Assembly (NCBI RefSeq): GCF_004519545.1
Contig: NZ_SDKM01000018.1
Span: forward strand, 36,872-100,871
DNA from: Nocardioides guangzhouensis
Lineage (GTDB): Bacteria > Actinomycetota > Actinomycetes > Propionibacteriales > Nocardioidaceae
DNA: 64,000 nucleotides
Reading direction: 5' to 3'
The notes beneath the pieces are model-generated. The model saw only the letters and a program-made list of their open reading frames with translations, was not told the DNA's origin and did not search any database. Below are positions 22,839 through 31,619 of the stretch, piece by piece. Positions within the stretch are counted from its first letter, which is position 1. Each line of letters starts with the position of its first letter. The position numbers and the translations under genes are program-made.

Positions 22839-25388
22839 GTGCCCCGCCCGCTCTCGCTCACCGCGCGCCCGGGCCTGCGGACCTCGCTGCCGCCGGCCGG
22901 CGACCGGACGCGCCTGGCGGGACGGGTGGCCGGCCACCTCGCCGGCTTCGGTGACCGGGTCGCCCTGGTCGGCAGCGGCGCCGGGCCGGGCCTTTCCTAC
23001 TCCGCGCTGGCCGGCCGGGTGCGCGACGCTGCCGCCCGTCTCGGCACCACGCGCCGGCTGGTACTGGTCGAGGGCGCCAACCACGCCGACGCGCTGGTGG
23101 CCTACCTCGGGGCGCTCGAGGCGGGCTGCCCGGTGCTGCTGACCGCACCCGGTGCCGCGCCGGCGCTCGCGGCGGCGTACGACCCCGACGTCAGCTGGAG
23201 CCTCGAGGCCGGCCTGGCCGAGCACCGCGACGCACCCGCCACCGACCTGCACCCCGACCTGGCGCTGCTGCTGTCGACCTCGGGGACCACCGGCTCCCCG
23301 AAGCTGGTCCGGCTCTCGCACGCGAACCTCCTCGCCAACGCCCGCGCGATCGTGGACTACCTCGCGATCACCGTCGACGACGTCGCGCCGACCGTGCTGC
23401 CGATGCACTACTGCTACGGCCTGTCGGTCGTGCACAGCCACCTGCTGGCCGGCGGTCGGCTGCTGCTCACCGAGGCCTCCGTGGTCGAGGACGGGTTCTG
23501 GGAGCAGGCCCGCGAGCAGCGGATCACGTCGATGGCGGGCGTCCCCTACACCTTCGAGCTGCTGGACCGGGTCGGGTTCGGCAGCCTCGACCTCCCGCAC
23601 CTGCGCTACGTCACCCAGGCCGGGGGCCGGCTCGCTCCCGACGACGTACGCCGTCATGCCCGGCTCGGGCGCGAGCGCGGCTGGGAGCTGTACGTCATGT
23701 ACGGACAGACCGAGGCGACCGCCCGGATGGCCTTCCTGCCGCCGCTGCTGGCCGAGGACGCACCCGAGACCATCGGGATCCCGGTCCCCGGCGGGTCGTT
23801 CACGGTCGAGCCGCTGCCGGAGCGCCCGCTGGCCGGTCCGTCCGAGCCGGAGGTCGGCGAGCTCGTCTACCACGGCCCCAACGTGATGCTCGGGTACGCC
23901 GAGTCCCCGGCCGACCTGGCCCTCGGCCGGACCGTGACCGCGCTGCGCACCGGCGACGTCGGGCGGCAGCGCGAGGACGGGCTGTTCGAGATCGTCGGCC
24001 GCCGGAGCCGGGTCGCCAAGGTCTTCGGGCTGCGGGTCGACCTCGACCACGTCGAGACCCGGCTGGCCGCTCGGGGCGTGGTCGCTGCCGCCGCCGACGG
24101 CGGCGACCGGCTGGTGCTCGCGGTGTGCCGGGGGGCGAAGCCCGTGGACGCGTCCGCGGTGGCGGCGGTCGTCGAGGCCGAGACCGGGCTGCCGCCGAGC
24201 GGCGTCCGCCTGGTCACGCCCGACGAGCTGCCCCGCCTACCGACCGGCAAGACCGACTACCGCGCGGTGCGCGCGCTGGCCGACGCCCCGGAGCCGGTGC
24301 GGTCGGCCGACCCGGCCGGCGTCGACGTCGTCGGCCTGGTCGGCGGGCTGCTGCGCCACCCCGACGCCACCGCCGACGACACCTTCGTCGGCCTCGGCGG
24401 TGACTCGCTGTCCTACGTCGAGGTCTCGCTGAGCCTGGAGGCCGTGCTCGGCACCCTCCCGTCGGACTGGCCGACCCGACCACTCGGGACGCTGACCGGC
24501 GCCGGACCGCGCCGCGGACGCCGGGTCGAGGGCAGCGTGCTGCTCCGCGCGCTCGGCATCGTCGCGATCGTCGGCACCCACGCCAACCTGTTCACCCTGG
24601 CCGGCGGCGCGCACGTCCTGCTGGCGGTGCTCGGGTTCAACTTCGCGCGGTTCCACCTCCGCACGGAGCGGCGGCAGCGGACCCGCCACGTGCTCCGGGC
24701 GGCCGCGCGCATCGCCGTACCCTCGATCGCGGTGATCGGCCTGGTCTCGCTGTGGACACCCGGGCTGGGGTGGCGACAGGCGCTGCTGCTCAACGGGCTG
24801 GTCGGGCCGGACTCGTGGGCGGAGCCGGCCTGGCACTACTGGTTCATCGAGACCGCGCTGGTGCTGATGCTGGCCGCGGCCGCGCTGCTCGCCGTACCCC
24901 GCGTCGACGGGTGGGCCCGCCGGGCACCGTTCTGGCTCCCGTTCGCGCTCTGCGTGGCCGGGCTGCTGACCCGCTACGAGCTGGTCGAGCCGTTCGACGG
25001 CGACAACCGGCACCGAGCCCACGTCGTCCTCTGGCTGTTCGCGCTCGGCTGGGCGGCCGCCGAGGCCACCCGCCGCCGGCACCGGCTGCTGCTCTCGCTG
25101 GTCGCCGCCGCCACCGTCCCGGGCTTCTTCGAGGACCCCGCCCGCGAGGGGATGGTCGTCGCCGGACTGCTGGTGCTGGTCTGGATGCCCGCGGTCCGCC
25201 TCCCCGCCCTCGCCGCCCGTACCGTCGGCGTGCTCGCCGCCGCCTCGATGTGGATCTACCTGCTGCACTGGCAGGTCTACCCCTACTTCGAGTACTCCCA
25301 CCCCTGGCTGGCCACCCTGCTCGGCCTGGGCATCGGGGTCGTCGGCTGGCACCTCGCCGAGGGCCTCCGGGCCCGCCTCGCCCGTTGA
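22839..25388 (+). CDS. Adenylation - carrier - membrane acyltransferase fusion protein, iron-box regulated
   Basis: 849 residues, three parts. Residues 20-480 are an AMP-binding adenylation domain: TSGTTGSPK (147-155), YGQTEATARM (288-297), TGDVG (371-375) and the catalytic Lys471 in LPTGKTDY. Residues 490-545 form a carrier domain with GLGGDSLSYVE, Ser523 being the expected phosphopantetheine site. Residues 555-849 are about nine membrane helices resembling acyltransferase-3 proteins. The layout suggests an acid is activated, loaded on the carrier and passed to an acceptor at the membrane. The start is GTG just after an iron box, pointing to a role in iron starvation, such as siderophore-related or surface-lipid chemistry (inference). 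The TGA stop lies inside the first unit of a repeat array. Confidence 0.8.
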   Translation: MPRPLSLTARPGLRTSLPPAGDRTRLAGRVAGHLAGFGDRVALVGSGAGPGLSYSALAGRVRDAAARLGTTRRLVLVEGANHADALVAYLGALEAGCPVLLTAPGAAPALAAAYDPDVSWSLEAGLAEHRDAPATDLHPDLALLLSTSGTTGSPKLVRLSHANLLANARAIVDYLAITVDDVAPTVLPMHYCYGLSVVHSHLLAGGRLLLTEASVVEDGFWEQAREQRITSMAGVPYTFELLDRVGFGSLDLPHLRYVTQAGGRLAPDDVRRHARLGRERGWELYVMYGQTEATARMAFLPPLLAEDAPETIGIPVPGGSFTVEPLPERPLAGPSEPEVGELVYHGPNVMLGYAESPADLALGRTVTALRTGDVGRQREDGLFEIVGRRSRVAKVFGLRVDLDHVETRLAARGVVAAAADGGDRLVLAVCRGAKPVDASAVAAVVEAETGLPPSGVRLVTPDELPRLPTGKTDYRAVRALADAPEPVRSADPAGVDVVGLVGGLLRHPDATADDTFVGLGGDSLSYVEVSLSLEAVLGTLPSDWPTRPLGTLTGAGPRRGRRVEGSVLLRALGIVAIVGTHANLFTLAGGAHVLLAVLGFNFARFHLRTERRQRTRHVLRAAARIAVPSIAVIGLVSLWTPGLGWRQALLLNGLVGPDSWAEPAWHYWFIETALVLMLAAAALLAVPRVDGWARRAPFWLPFALCVAGLLTRYELVEPFDGDNRHRAHVVLWLFALGWAAAEATRRRHRLLLSLVAAATVPGFFEDPAREGMVVAGLLVLVWMPAVRLPALAARTVGVLAAASMWIYLLHWQVYPYFEYSHPWLATLLGLGIGVVGWHLAEGLRARLAR

Positions 25389-25521
25389 GTCGCGCCTCCC
25401 TGACCGTTGAGTTGCGCCTCTCTGGCTGGTGTCTCCTGCGAGGCGCGACTCGACCCCCAGCGAGGCGCCACCCAGCCCCTAGCGGGGCGCGACTCAACCC
25501 CCAGCGAGGCGCAACTCAACG
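25384..25521 (+). repeat. Second array of family A intergenic repeats
   Basis: About six imperfect units: two in the forward form (GTTGAGTCGCGCCTCCCTGA at 25384 and a variant from about 25405), then four in the reverse form (GCGAGGCGCGACTC). The first unit contains the TGA stop of the upstream gene (25386-25388). The unit sequence and the opposed-block order match the array at 7677-7901, about 17 kb away. Its span covers nearly all the sequence up to the mshA 5' region. Confidence 0.85.
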
Positions 25522-25628
25522 ACGGGGTGTGGGGGAGGTAACGCAGGGGCGGTGGAATGAGATCGGGGCGTGCGTGGTTGTGCACTCTCGGACGAATGAC
25601 GCACCGGCAACGGAGGTACGACGCACGT

Positions 25629-26888
25629 ATGGGTCGCATCGCGATGATCAGCCTGCACACCTCCCCCCTCGACCAACCGGGCACCGGGGACGCCGGCGGC
25701 ATGAACGTCTACGTGATCGAGCTCGCCAAGCAGCTGGCGCGCCGTGACATCGGCGTCGACATCTTCACGCGCGCCACCTCCTCGTCGCTCCCGCCCATCG
25801 TCGAGGCCTCCGACAACGTGCTGGTGCGCCACGTGCACGCGGGCCCGTTCGAGGGCCTCACCAAGGGCGAGCTGCCCGGGCAACTGTGCACCTTCGCCCG
25901 TGAGGTCATGCGCGCCGAGGCCATGCACCTGCCGGGCCACTACGACGCGATCCACTCCCACTACTGGCTCTCCGGCCAGGTCGGCGCGCTGGCCCGTGAC
26001 CGCTGGGGGGTGCCGCTGGTCCACTCCATGCACACCATGGCCAAGGTCAAGAACGCCGCGCTCGCCGAGGGTGACACCCCCGAGCCGAGCGCCCGGCTGA
26101 TCGGCGAGGAGCAGGTGGTCGAGGCCGCCGACATGCTCATCGCCAACACCGACGACGAGGCCCGCCAGCTGATCGACCTGTACGACGCCGAGCCGGCCCG
26201 CGTGGACGTCGTCCACCCCGGCGTCGACCTCGGCCTGTTCACGCCCGGCCCCCGCAAGGACGCGCGCCGGCGCCTCGGGCTGCCGGTCGACGCCGACGTC
26301 CTGCTGTTCGCCGGCCGGATCCAGCCGCTGAAGGCCCCCGACGTGCTGCTCAAGGCCGTGGCCGTGCTGCTGCACGAGGACCCGTCACTGCGTGACCGTC
26401 TCGTGGTGCCGGTCGTGGGCGGCCCCTCCGGCTCCGGCCTCGAGCACCCCGAGGCGCTGGCCGACCTCGCCGACGACCTCGGGCTGGACGGCGTGGTCCA
26501 GTTCGTGCCGCCGGTCGACCAGGCCGAGCTCGCCGAGTGGTGCCGGGCCGCGACGCTGGTGGCCGTGCCGTCGTACAACGAGTCGTTCGGGCTGGTCGCC
26601 GTCGAGGCCCAGGCCACCGGTACCCCGGTCGTCGCCGCCGCGGTCGGTGGCCTGCCCACCGTGGTCCGCAACGGCCACTCCGGGCTGCTGGTCGACACCC
26701 ACGAGCCGCGCGACTGGGCGCACGCGCTGCGCCAGGTGATCGACGACCCCGGCTATCGCGACGCGCTGTCCGCCGGCGCGCTGGAGCAGGCCCGCCAGTT
26801 CTCGTGGGAGCGCACCGCGGACCGCACGCTCGACGCCTACCGTCGTGCCGTGGAGATGATGCGCGACGAGGTGACGGTCGGTGGCTGA
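25629..26888 (+). CDS. mshA: D-inositol-3-phosphate glycosyltransferase (mycothiol biosynthesis)
   Basis: 419 residues of GT-B glycosyltransferase family 4. It transfers GlcNAc from UDP-GlcNAc to 1L-myo-inositol-1-phosphate, the first step to mycothiol. Markers are [22 protein letters not shown] at the N-terminus (the MshA hallmark), [20 protein letters not shown] and the nucleotide-sugar motif [21 protein letters not shown] place the start at the ATG 25629, with GGAGG 12 bases upstream; the ATG at 25596 would add 11 residues. The stop overlaps the YbjN gene by eight bases. Confidence 0.93.
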   Translation: MGRIAMISLHTSPLDQPGTGDAGGMNVYVIELAKQLARRDIGVDIFTRATSSSLPPIVEASDNVLVRHVHAGPFEGLTKGELPGQLCTFAREVMRAEAMHLPGHYDAIHSHYWLSGQVGALARDRWGVPLVHSMHTMAKVKNAALAEGDTPEPSARLIGEEQVVEAADMLIANTDDEARQLIDLYDAEPARVDVVHPGVDLGLFTPGPRKDARRRLGLPVDADVLLFAGRIQPLKAPDVLLKAVAVLLHEDPSLRDRLVVPVVGGPSGSGLEHPEALADLADDLGLDGVVQFVPPVDQAELAEWCRAATLVAVPSYNESFGLVAVEAQATGTPVVAAAVGGLPTVVRNGHSGLLVDTHEPRDWAHALRQVIDDPGYRDALSAGALEQARQFSWERTADRTLDAYRRAVEMMRDEVTVGG

Positions 26889-27402
26889 TGCCGCGGACAC
26901 CGGGTCCGCAGCAGCGGAGACGGTCCGTGCCTGGCTGACCGAGAACGACGTCGCCTACGACGAGGGCACCGCTGGCGTCTTCTCGTTCGCGCTGCCGGGC
27001 GAGCGCAAGCTGCAGACCCCGGTCCGCGTCGACGTCGGCAACCACGCGCTGGGCGTGCACGCGTTCGTCTGCCGCAACCCCGACGAGAACCACGAGGCGG
27101 TCTACCGCTGGCTGCTGGAGAAGAACCTCCGGCTGTACGCGGTGGCGTTCGCGGTCGACGCCACCGGCGACATCTACCTCGACGCCCGGCTACCGCTCGA
27201 CGCCGCGATCGCGGACCTCGACCGGATCCTCGGCACCGTGCTGGCCACCGCCGACGAGTCGTTCAACACCATCCTCGAGCTCGGCTTCGCGTCCTCGATC
27301 CGCAAGGAGTGGGCGTGGCGCAACGCGCGCGGCGAGTCGACCGCCAACCTCGAGGCGTTCCGCGGCTGGCTGGAGGCCGAGGACGCACAGCGCGACGGGT
27401 GA
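26881..27402 (+). CDS. YbjN-domain protein (type III secretion chaperone-like fold)
   Basis: 173 residues with a YbjN domain: [20 protein letters not shown] at the start, [21 protein letters not shown] and [16 protein letters not shown] C-terminal helices. A homologue sits beside mshA in many actinobacteria, including mycobacteria, and its function is not established. The GTG start lies 8 bases inside mshA, so the two are almost certainly co-translated. A link to mycothiol metabolism is suggested by position only. Confidence 0.82.
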   Translation: MADAADTGSAAAETVRAWLTENDVAYDEGTAGVFSFALPGERKLQTPVRVDVGNHALGVHAFVCRNPDENHEAVYRWLLEKNLRLYAVAFAVDATGDIYLDARLPLDAAIADLDRILGTVLATADESFNTILELGFASSIRKEWAWRNARGESTANLEAFRGWLEAEDAQRDG

Positions 27403-27405
27403 GCG

Positions 27406-27759
27406 TCAGGCCGCCGCAAGCACTGCGAGCAGCGCCAGCACCGCCGGCACCGCCTGCACGACGAGGATGCGCCGGTTGACCGTGGCCGCGCCGAACACGC
27501 CGGCCACGACCACGCAGGCGAGGAAGAACACCTGGACGTCGGTCTTGTCGGCGAAGAGGCCCCACATCAGGCCGGCGGCGAGGAACCCGTTGTAGAGCCC
27601 CTGGTTCGCGGCCAGCACCTTCGTCTCCTCCGCGAACGCCGGCTCGAGGCGGAAGACCTGCCGTCCAGCGGGACGCGTCCAGAGGAACATCTCGAGGATC
27701 AGGAAGCCGACGTGCAGCGCGGCGACGAGGCCGATGAGGAGAGCGGCGAGCGCGGTCAC
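27406..27759 (-). CDS. DUF1304 membrane protein
   Basis: 117 residues with four hydrophobic segments: ALAALLIGLVAALHVGFLILEMFLW, NQGLYNGFLAAGLMWGL, VQVFFLACVVVAGVFGAATV and a C-terminal alanine/valine helix. The HxxxxxLEMxLW and NQGLYNGFLA signatures are those of DUF1304, whose function is unknown. The GTG start overlaps the stop of the EamA gene by four bases (GTGA), so it is the second gene of that operon. It converges with the YbjN gene, with only three bases between the stops. Confidence 0.82.
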   Translation of the reverse strand: MTALAALLIGLVAALHVGFLILEMFLWTRPAGRQVFRLEPAFAEETKVLAANQGLYNGFLAAGLMWGLFADKTDVQVFFLACVVVAGVFGAATVNRRILVVQAVPAVLALLAVLAAA

Positions 27760-28685
27760 CTCTTCAGCATGGCAGCCTCGGGCGCCGCCGCGACCTTCTT
27801 CGACGCGCTGCGTGGCTTGCGGCGCGCGACCGCGACGCCGACCAGCGCGAGCGCGCCCCCGGCGTACGCCATCGTGGGCGGTGCCTCGCTCAGGAAGACC
27901 ACGCCCATCACGATCGTGATCGGGGGGACGAGGTACGTCGTGACGCCCAGGTTGCCGGCGGTCATGTGCCGCAGGGCATAGGCGTACGTCGTGAACGCGA
28001 TCGCCGTCGGGAACACCCCGAGGTAGACCAGCCACCAGATCGAGGCCGCCGGTGCGTCGGCCGCCTCGGACACCAGTTGTCCCGCGAACGGCAGGCACAC
28101 GATCGCGCCGATGGTGCAGGCCAGCCAGGTGACGTGCACCGCGGCCAGCCGGCCGACCAGCGGCTTCTGCAGGATCAGGCTGACCGAGTAGACCGCGGCC
28201 GACAGCAGGCACAGCGCGACACCGAGCACGTCACGATCGCCGCCGGGGGAGGTGGAGAGCGCGATCACCGCGACGCCGCTGAACGCCAGGGCCAGCCCGA
28301 CGCCGAGGTGGACGGTGAACCGCTCGCCGAGGAAGACCGCCGCCAGCAGCGCGATCAGCACCGGCGAGACCTGGATCAGCATCGCGGCGGTGCCGGCGTC
28401 GACCCGGCGCTCGCCCTCGTTGAGCGCGACGTTGTAGACCCCGAACCAGAGGATCCCGATCGCCACCAGCGAGACCCAGTCGCCCTTCGACGGCCGCGGG
28501 ACGCCCCGGCCGAGCGCGACCACCCCGAGGCACAGCGACCCCACCACGAGCCGGCCCAGCGACAGCGCTCCCGGGGAGAAGTCGTGGCCGAGGTGCCGGA
28601 TCGCGACGAACGCGGAGGCCCAGAACACCAGCGTGCAGCTGACCGCGGCCACGGGCAGCCAGGCGCGAGGGGTCGTCGTACTCAC
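27756..28685 (-). CDS. EamA/DMT-family transporter
   Basis: 309 residues, ten hydrophobic segments in two EamA repeats. LVFWASAFVAIRHLG opens the first repeat; NEGERRVDAGTAAMLIQVSPVLIALLA and AYALRHMTAGNLGVTTYLVPPITIVMG are characteristic ends of each. Such proteins export metabolites or amino acids; the substrate is unknown. The start is a GTG 6 bases after a TACGCT -10 box (minus strand, 28697-28692), so it is probably leaderless. An upstream ATG would add a polar 26-residue tail running into intergenic sequence. Confidence 0.82.
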   Translation of the reverse strand: MSTTTPRAWLPVAAVSCTLVFWASAFVAIRHLGHDFSPGALSLGRLVVGSLCLGVVALGRGVPRPSKGDWVSLVAIGILWFGVYNVALNEGERRVDAGTAAMLIQVSPVLIALLAAVFLGERFTVHLGVGLALAFSGVAVIALSTSPGGDRDVLGVALCLLSAAVYSVSLILQKPLVGRLAAVHVTWLACTIGAIVCLPFAGQLVSEAADAPAASIWWLVYLGVFPTAIAFTTYAYALRHMTAGNLGVTTYLVPPITIVMGVVFLSEAPPTMAYAGGALALVGVAVARRKPRSASKKVAAAPEAAMLKR

Positions 28686-28774
28686 CGGACCAGCGTAGGT
28701 ACCACCACTGACACCGGACACGCGGTTTTCAGACGTCGATGCGCGACATCCGGCCAGCCACATCCGTCACACCG

Positions 28775-28854
28775 GACAGGCAGTTCTGTCGCATGTCGGG
28801 CGTTGCACTGCCCGTCGAGTGACGGATCCCCCGGTCAACCGGGGAATCCTGCAG
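28775..28854 (-). repeat. 80-bp double-hairpin repeat (family B), copy 1
   Basis: Two dyads make up this block: GACAGGCAG...CTGCCCGTC (28775-28816) and GGATCCCCCGGT-CA-ACCGGGGAATCC (28824-28849). A reverse-complement copy of the whole 80 bp is at 46564-46643. Here it lies 10 bases downstream of the regX3 stop; reading from the stop, the CAGGAT/ATCCTG hairpin comes first, as in the other copy. The 28690-28774 segment before it holds a partial, more degenerate copy (ACACCGGACACGCGG versus ACACCGGACAGGCAG). It could act as terminator or 3' mRNA element. Confidence 0.8.
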
Positions 28855-28863
28855 CTGCGGCCG

Positions 28864-29541
28864 TCACAGGTCGAGCTTGTAGCCGAGCCCACGCACGGTG
28901 ACGAGGTACTTCGGCTCGCCCGGGTCCGGTTCCAGCTTCGCCCGCAGTCGCTTCACGTGCACGTCGAGGGTCTTGGTGTCGCCGACGTAGTCGGTCCCCC
29001 AGACCCGGTCGATCAGCTGCCCGCGGGTGAGCACCCGGCCGGGGTTGCGCAGGAACATCTCGAGCAGCTCGAACTCCTTGAGCGGGAGCCGCTGCTCGGT
29101 GCCGTCCACGGTGACCACGTGCCGCTCGACGTCCATCCGGACCGGCCCGGCCTCCAGCGTGGGCGGCGCCTGCTCGGGCTCCTGGCCGCGGCGCAGCACC
29201 GCACGGATCCGGGCCACCAGCTCGCGCGGGGAGTAGGGCTTGGTGACGTAGTCGTCGGCGCCGAGCTCGAGGCCGACGACCTTGTCGACCTCGTCGTCCT
29301 TCGCGCTGACCATGATCACCGGCACCGACGAGGTCTGCCGGATCTGGCGGCAGACCTCGGTGCCCGGGAGGCCGGGGAGCATCAGGTCGAGCAGCACGAT
29401 GTCGGCACCGTTGCGCCCGAACTCCGTCAGCGCGTCCGGTCCGGTGTTCGCGACCGCCACCTCGAACCCCTCCTTGCGCAGCATGTAGGCCAGCGCGTCG
29501 GAGTAGCTCTCTTCATCCTCGACGACGAGTACCCGCGTCAC
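28864..29541 (-). CDS. regX3: Phosphate-responsive response regulator RegX3 (OmpR/PhoB family)
   Basis: 225 residues. The receiver domain (1-120) has the acidic pair VEDEES, the phospho-acceptor Asp in DIVLLDLMLPG, and Lys in VTKPYSPREL. The C-terminal winged helix (about 130-225) has LPLKEFELLEMFLRNPGRVLTR and VHVKRLRAKLEPDP. It starts with GTG overlapping the senX3 stop by four bases (GTGA), the classic two-component operon. It controls phosphate uptake genes in actinobacteria; candidate sites lie in front of phoU. An 80-bp repeat follows its stop directly. Confidence 0.93.
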   Translation of the reverse strand: MTRVLVVEDEESYSDALAYMLRKEGFEVAVANTGPDALTEFGRNGADIVLLDLMLPGLPGTEVCRQIRQTSSVPVIMVSAKDDEVDKVVGLELGADDYVTKPYSPRELVARIRAVLRRGQEPEQAPPTLEAGPVRMDVERHVVTVDGTEQRLPLKEFELLEMFLRNPGRVLTRGQLIDRVWGTDYVGDTKTLDVHVKRLRAKLEPDPGEPKYLVTVRGLGYKLDL

Positions 29542-30671
29542 GGGCTTCCCTCCTGGTTCTTGCGGGGGAGGGTCAGGGTGAAGGTGGATCCCTGCCCCTC
29601 GACGGACCACACGCGGATGTCTCCGCCGTGGGTGGCTGCGACGTGCTTGACGATGGACAGGCCGAGCCCGGTGCCACCGGTGGAGCGGTGCCGGGCGGGG
29701 TCCACCCGGTAGAACCGCTCGAAGATGCGGTCGATCTCGCCGGAGGGGATGCCGATGCCCTGGTCCGTCACGGAGATCTCGACCATGTCGTCGTCGGCTG
29801 CCCGGGTGGCCACCAGCACCGACGACCGGTCGGGGGAGTAGTTCACTGCGTTGGCCACGAGGTTGCTGATCGCGACCGTCACCTGCTCCCGGTTGCCGAG
29901 CACCTTGAGGCCCTTCTCGCCGGAGGCGACCACCGAGATCCCGCGCGCCTGCGCGTCGATGGCGGTGGTGTCGACCGCGGTCGCCACGGCGTCGTCGAGC
30001 GAGACCGGCACCGGCTCGTCGAGCGGGTCGTCGGACTGGAGGCGGGACAGCTCGATGATCTGCTGCACCAGCCGGGTCAGCCGCTCGCTCTCGGTGATCA
30101 TCCGGCCGGCGAAGCGCTCGACCGCCTCGGGGTCGCCGCTCGCGTCCTGGACGGCGTCGGCCAGCAGCCGGATCGCGCCGACCGGGGTCTTCAGCTCGTG
30201 GCTGACGTTGGCGACGAAGTCACGGCGGATCGCCTCGACCCGGCGTTCGCGGGTGCGGTCCTCGACCAGCGCGAGCACCAGGCGGCTGCCGAGGGGCGCC
30301 ACGCGTGCGGTGACGTGCCGTGGCGGGGACGTCGGCGTACGGCCGATGACCAGCTCGGTCTCGCGGATCTGCCCGTCGCGGCGTACGGAGCGGACCAGGT
30401 CGGCCAGCTCCTGGTCGACCATCTCGTTGTTGCGCACCAGCCCGAGGGCGAACGCCGGCGCGGAGGCCTTGAGGACCACGTCCTCCTCGTCCACGATGAC
30501 GGCACTGGAGCGGAGCACCGACAGCACGGCCCCCACCTCGGGGGGTACGGCGGGAGCGTCAGCGGCCTCGATCCGCTGCTGCTGCCTCTCGCTGACGTAC
30601 CACGCCAGGAAGACGCCACCGGCGAGGACGGCTCCGAGCAGCGCAAACAGCAGTGCCTGCGTCGTCGTCAC
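29538..30671 (-). CDS. senX3: Sensor histidine kinase SenX3
   Basis: 377 residues. One hydrophobic segment at about 5-24 anchors it in the membrane with almost no extracellular part. A PAS-like region (about 45-135) follows, then the phosphorylated-His motif FVANVSHELKTPVGAI and the ATPase motifs NLVANAVNYSPD (N-box), VTDQGIGIP (G1) and GGTGLGLSIVKHV (G2). It phosphorylates RegX3 in low phosphate. It is divergent from phoU, which in mycobacteria conveys the phosphate signal to SenX3. The 121-base gap between them holds PHO-box-like repeats. Confidence 0.93.
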   Translation of the reverse strand: MTTTQALLFALLGAVLAGGVFLAWYVSERQQQRIEAADAPAVPPEVGAVLSVLRSSAVIVDEEDVVLKASAPAFALGLVRNNEMVDQELADLVRSVRRDGQIRETELVIGRTPTSPPRHVTARVAPLGSRLVLALVEDRTRERRVEAIRRDFVANVSHELKTPVGAIRLLADAVQDASGDPEAVERFAGRMITESERLTRLVQQIIELSRLQSDDPLDEPVPVSLDDAVATAVDTTAIDAQARGISVVASGEKGLKVLGNREQVTVAISNLVANAVNYSPDRSSVLVATRAADDDMVEISVTDQGIGIPSGEIDRIFERFYRVDPARHRSTGGTGLGLSIVKHVAATHGGDIRVWSVEGQGSTFTLTLPRKNQEGSP

Positions 30672-30731
30672 GCCCCGATCGTACGCAGGGTTTCACGGCG
30701 AGTTCGCCCACGGACCGCCGCGCTGCCCACT

Positions 30732-30775
30732 GTTCATTCCTCGTTCACCGGACTTCGCCTGCCCGTCACCTGGGG
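30732..30775 (+). promoter_or_regulatory. PHO-box-like 11-bp direct repeats before phoU
   Basis: Four head-to-tail 11-bp units occupy 30732-30775: GTTCATTCCTC, GTTCACCGGAC, TTCGCCTGCCC and GTCACCTGGGG. The first two match the actinobacterial PHO-box unit (GTTCACC-type) well, the others partly. They end five bases before the TAGAGT -10 of phoU, a position suitable for activation by RegX3/PhoP-type regulators. They are in the senX3-phoU divergent gap, so autoregulation of senX3-regX3 from the same repeats is also possible. Confidence 0.65.
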
Positions 30776-30792
30776 CGCCTAGAGTCAGTCCT

Positions 30793-31446
30793 ATGCGCGA
30801 GGCTTTCCACGACCAGCTCGACTCCATCTTCATCGACCTCTCCGGCATCGCCCGGCAGGTGCAGGAGGCGGTGGCCCAGGCCACCGAAGCCCTGCTCGAG
30901 GGCAGTGCGGAGATCGCCGAGCAGGTGATCAGCAACGACGTCAAGATCGACCTCGCCCGCGAGCGGGTCGAGGACCAGACCTTCAGCCTGCTCTCCCTGC
31001 AGCAGCCGGTGGCAGGCGACCTGCGGACGCTGGTGGCCGCCCTGCGCATGGTCAGCGACCTCGAGCGCATGGGAGACCTGGCGGTGCACGTCGCCAAGAT
31101 CGCCCGGCTCCGCGTGCCCGAGCGGGCGGTCCCGGAGGACGTCGAGCCGACCATCCGCAAGATGGCCATGGTGGCCGAGCTGATGACCGGCAAGGTCGCC
31201 GACATCATCGCCGACCGTGACGTCGCGGCCGCCGCGGACCTGCACGAGGTCGACGAGAAGATGGACCAGCTGCGCCGCAAGTCCTTCCGCGAGCTGCTCG
31301 GCGCCAACTGGACGCACGGCATCGAGCCTGCCGTCGACCTGGCGCTCCTCGGTCGCTACTACGAGCGGATCGCCGACCACGCGGTCTCCGTGGCGGACCG
31401 GGTCCACTACGTCGTCACCGGCGAGCTGGCCAGCACCGACGCCTGA
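30793..31446 (+). CDS. phoU: Phosphate signalling regulator PhoU
   Basis: 217 residues, all-helical, two three-helix repeats. Signatures: MREAFHDQLDSI, the DLERMGDLAVHVAKIA metal-binding motif in repeat 1 and YYERIADHAVSVADRVHYVVTGE in repeat 2. PhoU links the Pst transporter to the SenX3-type kinase and keeps the response off when phosphate is present. No pst genes are in the window. A TAGAGT -10 at 30780-30785 ends 7 bases before the ATG, indicating a leaderless mRNA. A strong hairpin follows the gene. Confidence 0.94.
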   Translation: MREAFHDQLDSIFIDLSGIARQVQEAVAQATEALLEGSAEIAEQVISNDVKIDLARERVEDQTFSLLSLQQPVAGDLRTLVAALRMVSDLERMGDLAVHVAKIARLRVPERAVPEDVEPTIRKMAMVAELMTGKVADIIADRDVAAAADLHEVDEKMDQLRRKSFRELLGANWTHGIEPAVDLALLGRYYERIADHAVSVADRVHYVVTGELASTDA

Positions 31447-31468
31447 CCCTGCCCGGCGGCGCCCGTTC

Positions 31469-31518
31469 TTGCGCGTCGGGCGGCCGGGTCGCGCACCCCC
31501 CGGCCGCCCGACGCGCAA
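31469..31518. terminator. Bidirectional hairpin between phoU and gpmA
   Basis: A perfect 20-bp stem with a 10-base loop: TTGCGCGTCGGGCGGCCGGG at 31469-31488 pairs with its exact complement at 31499-31518. It lies 22 bases after the phoU stop, between two convergent genes. With no U-run it is not a classical intrinsic terminator, but GC-rich long stems of this kind commonly end transcripts in actinobacteria. Confidence 0.75.
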
Positions 31519-31560
31519 CTCCTGGCCGCTCGGGCCGCAATGGTTGGCCGCTCGTCGCGC

Positions 31561-31602
31561 TGGCTTCGAGACGCTCGCTGGGGCTCGCTCGTCGACCAGC
31601 GG
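31561..31602 (-). repeat. Family C dispersed repeat (GGTTTCGAGA-type), diverged copy
   Basis: TGGCTTCGAGACGCTCGCTG, continuing through GCTCGCTC to CGACCAGCGG, matches in order the arms of the inverted repeat at 63873-63960 (CGCTGGTTGAGGAGCGAGCG...CTCGAAACCA). It is a single, unpaired copy lying between phoU and gpmA just outside the gpmA stop. The consensus TGGTTTCGAGAC...GGTTGA is recognisable with several substitutions. Confidence 0.65.
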
Positions 31603-31619
31603 CCGACCGGCGGTGAGGG

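Noticed and set aside
31469..31518. A small RNA gene at the phoU-gpmA hairpin
   Set aside because: No promoter is seen and the perfect stem between convergent genes is best read as a terminator.
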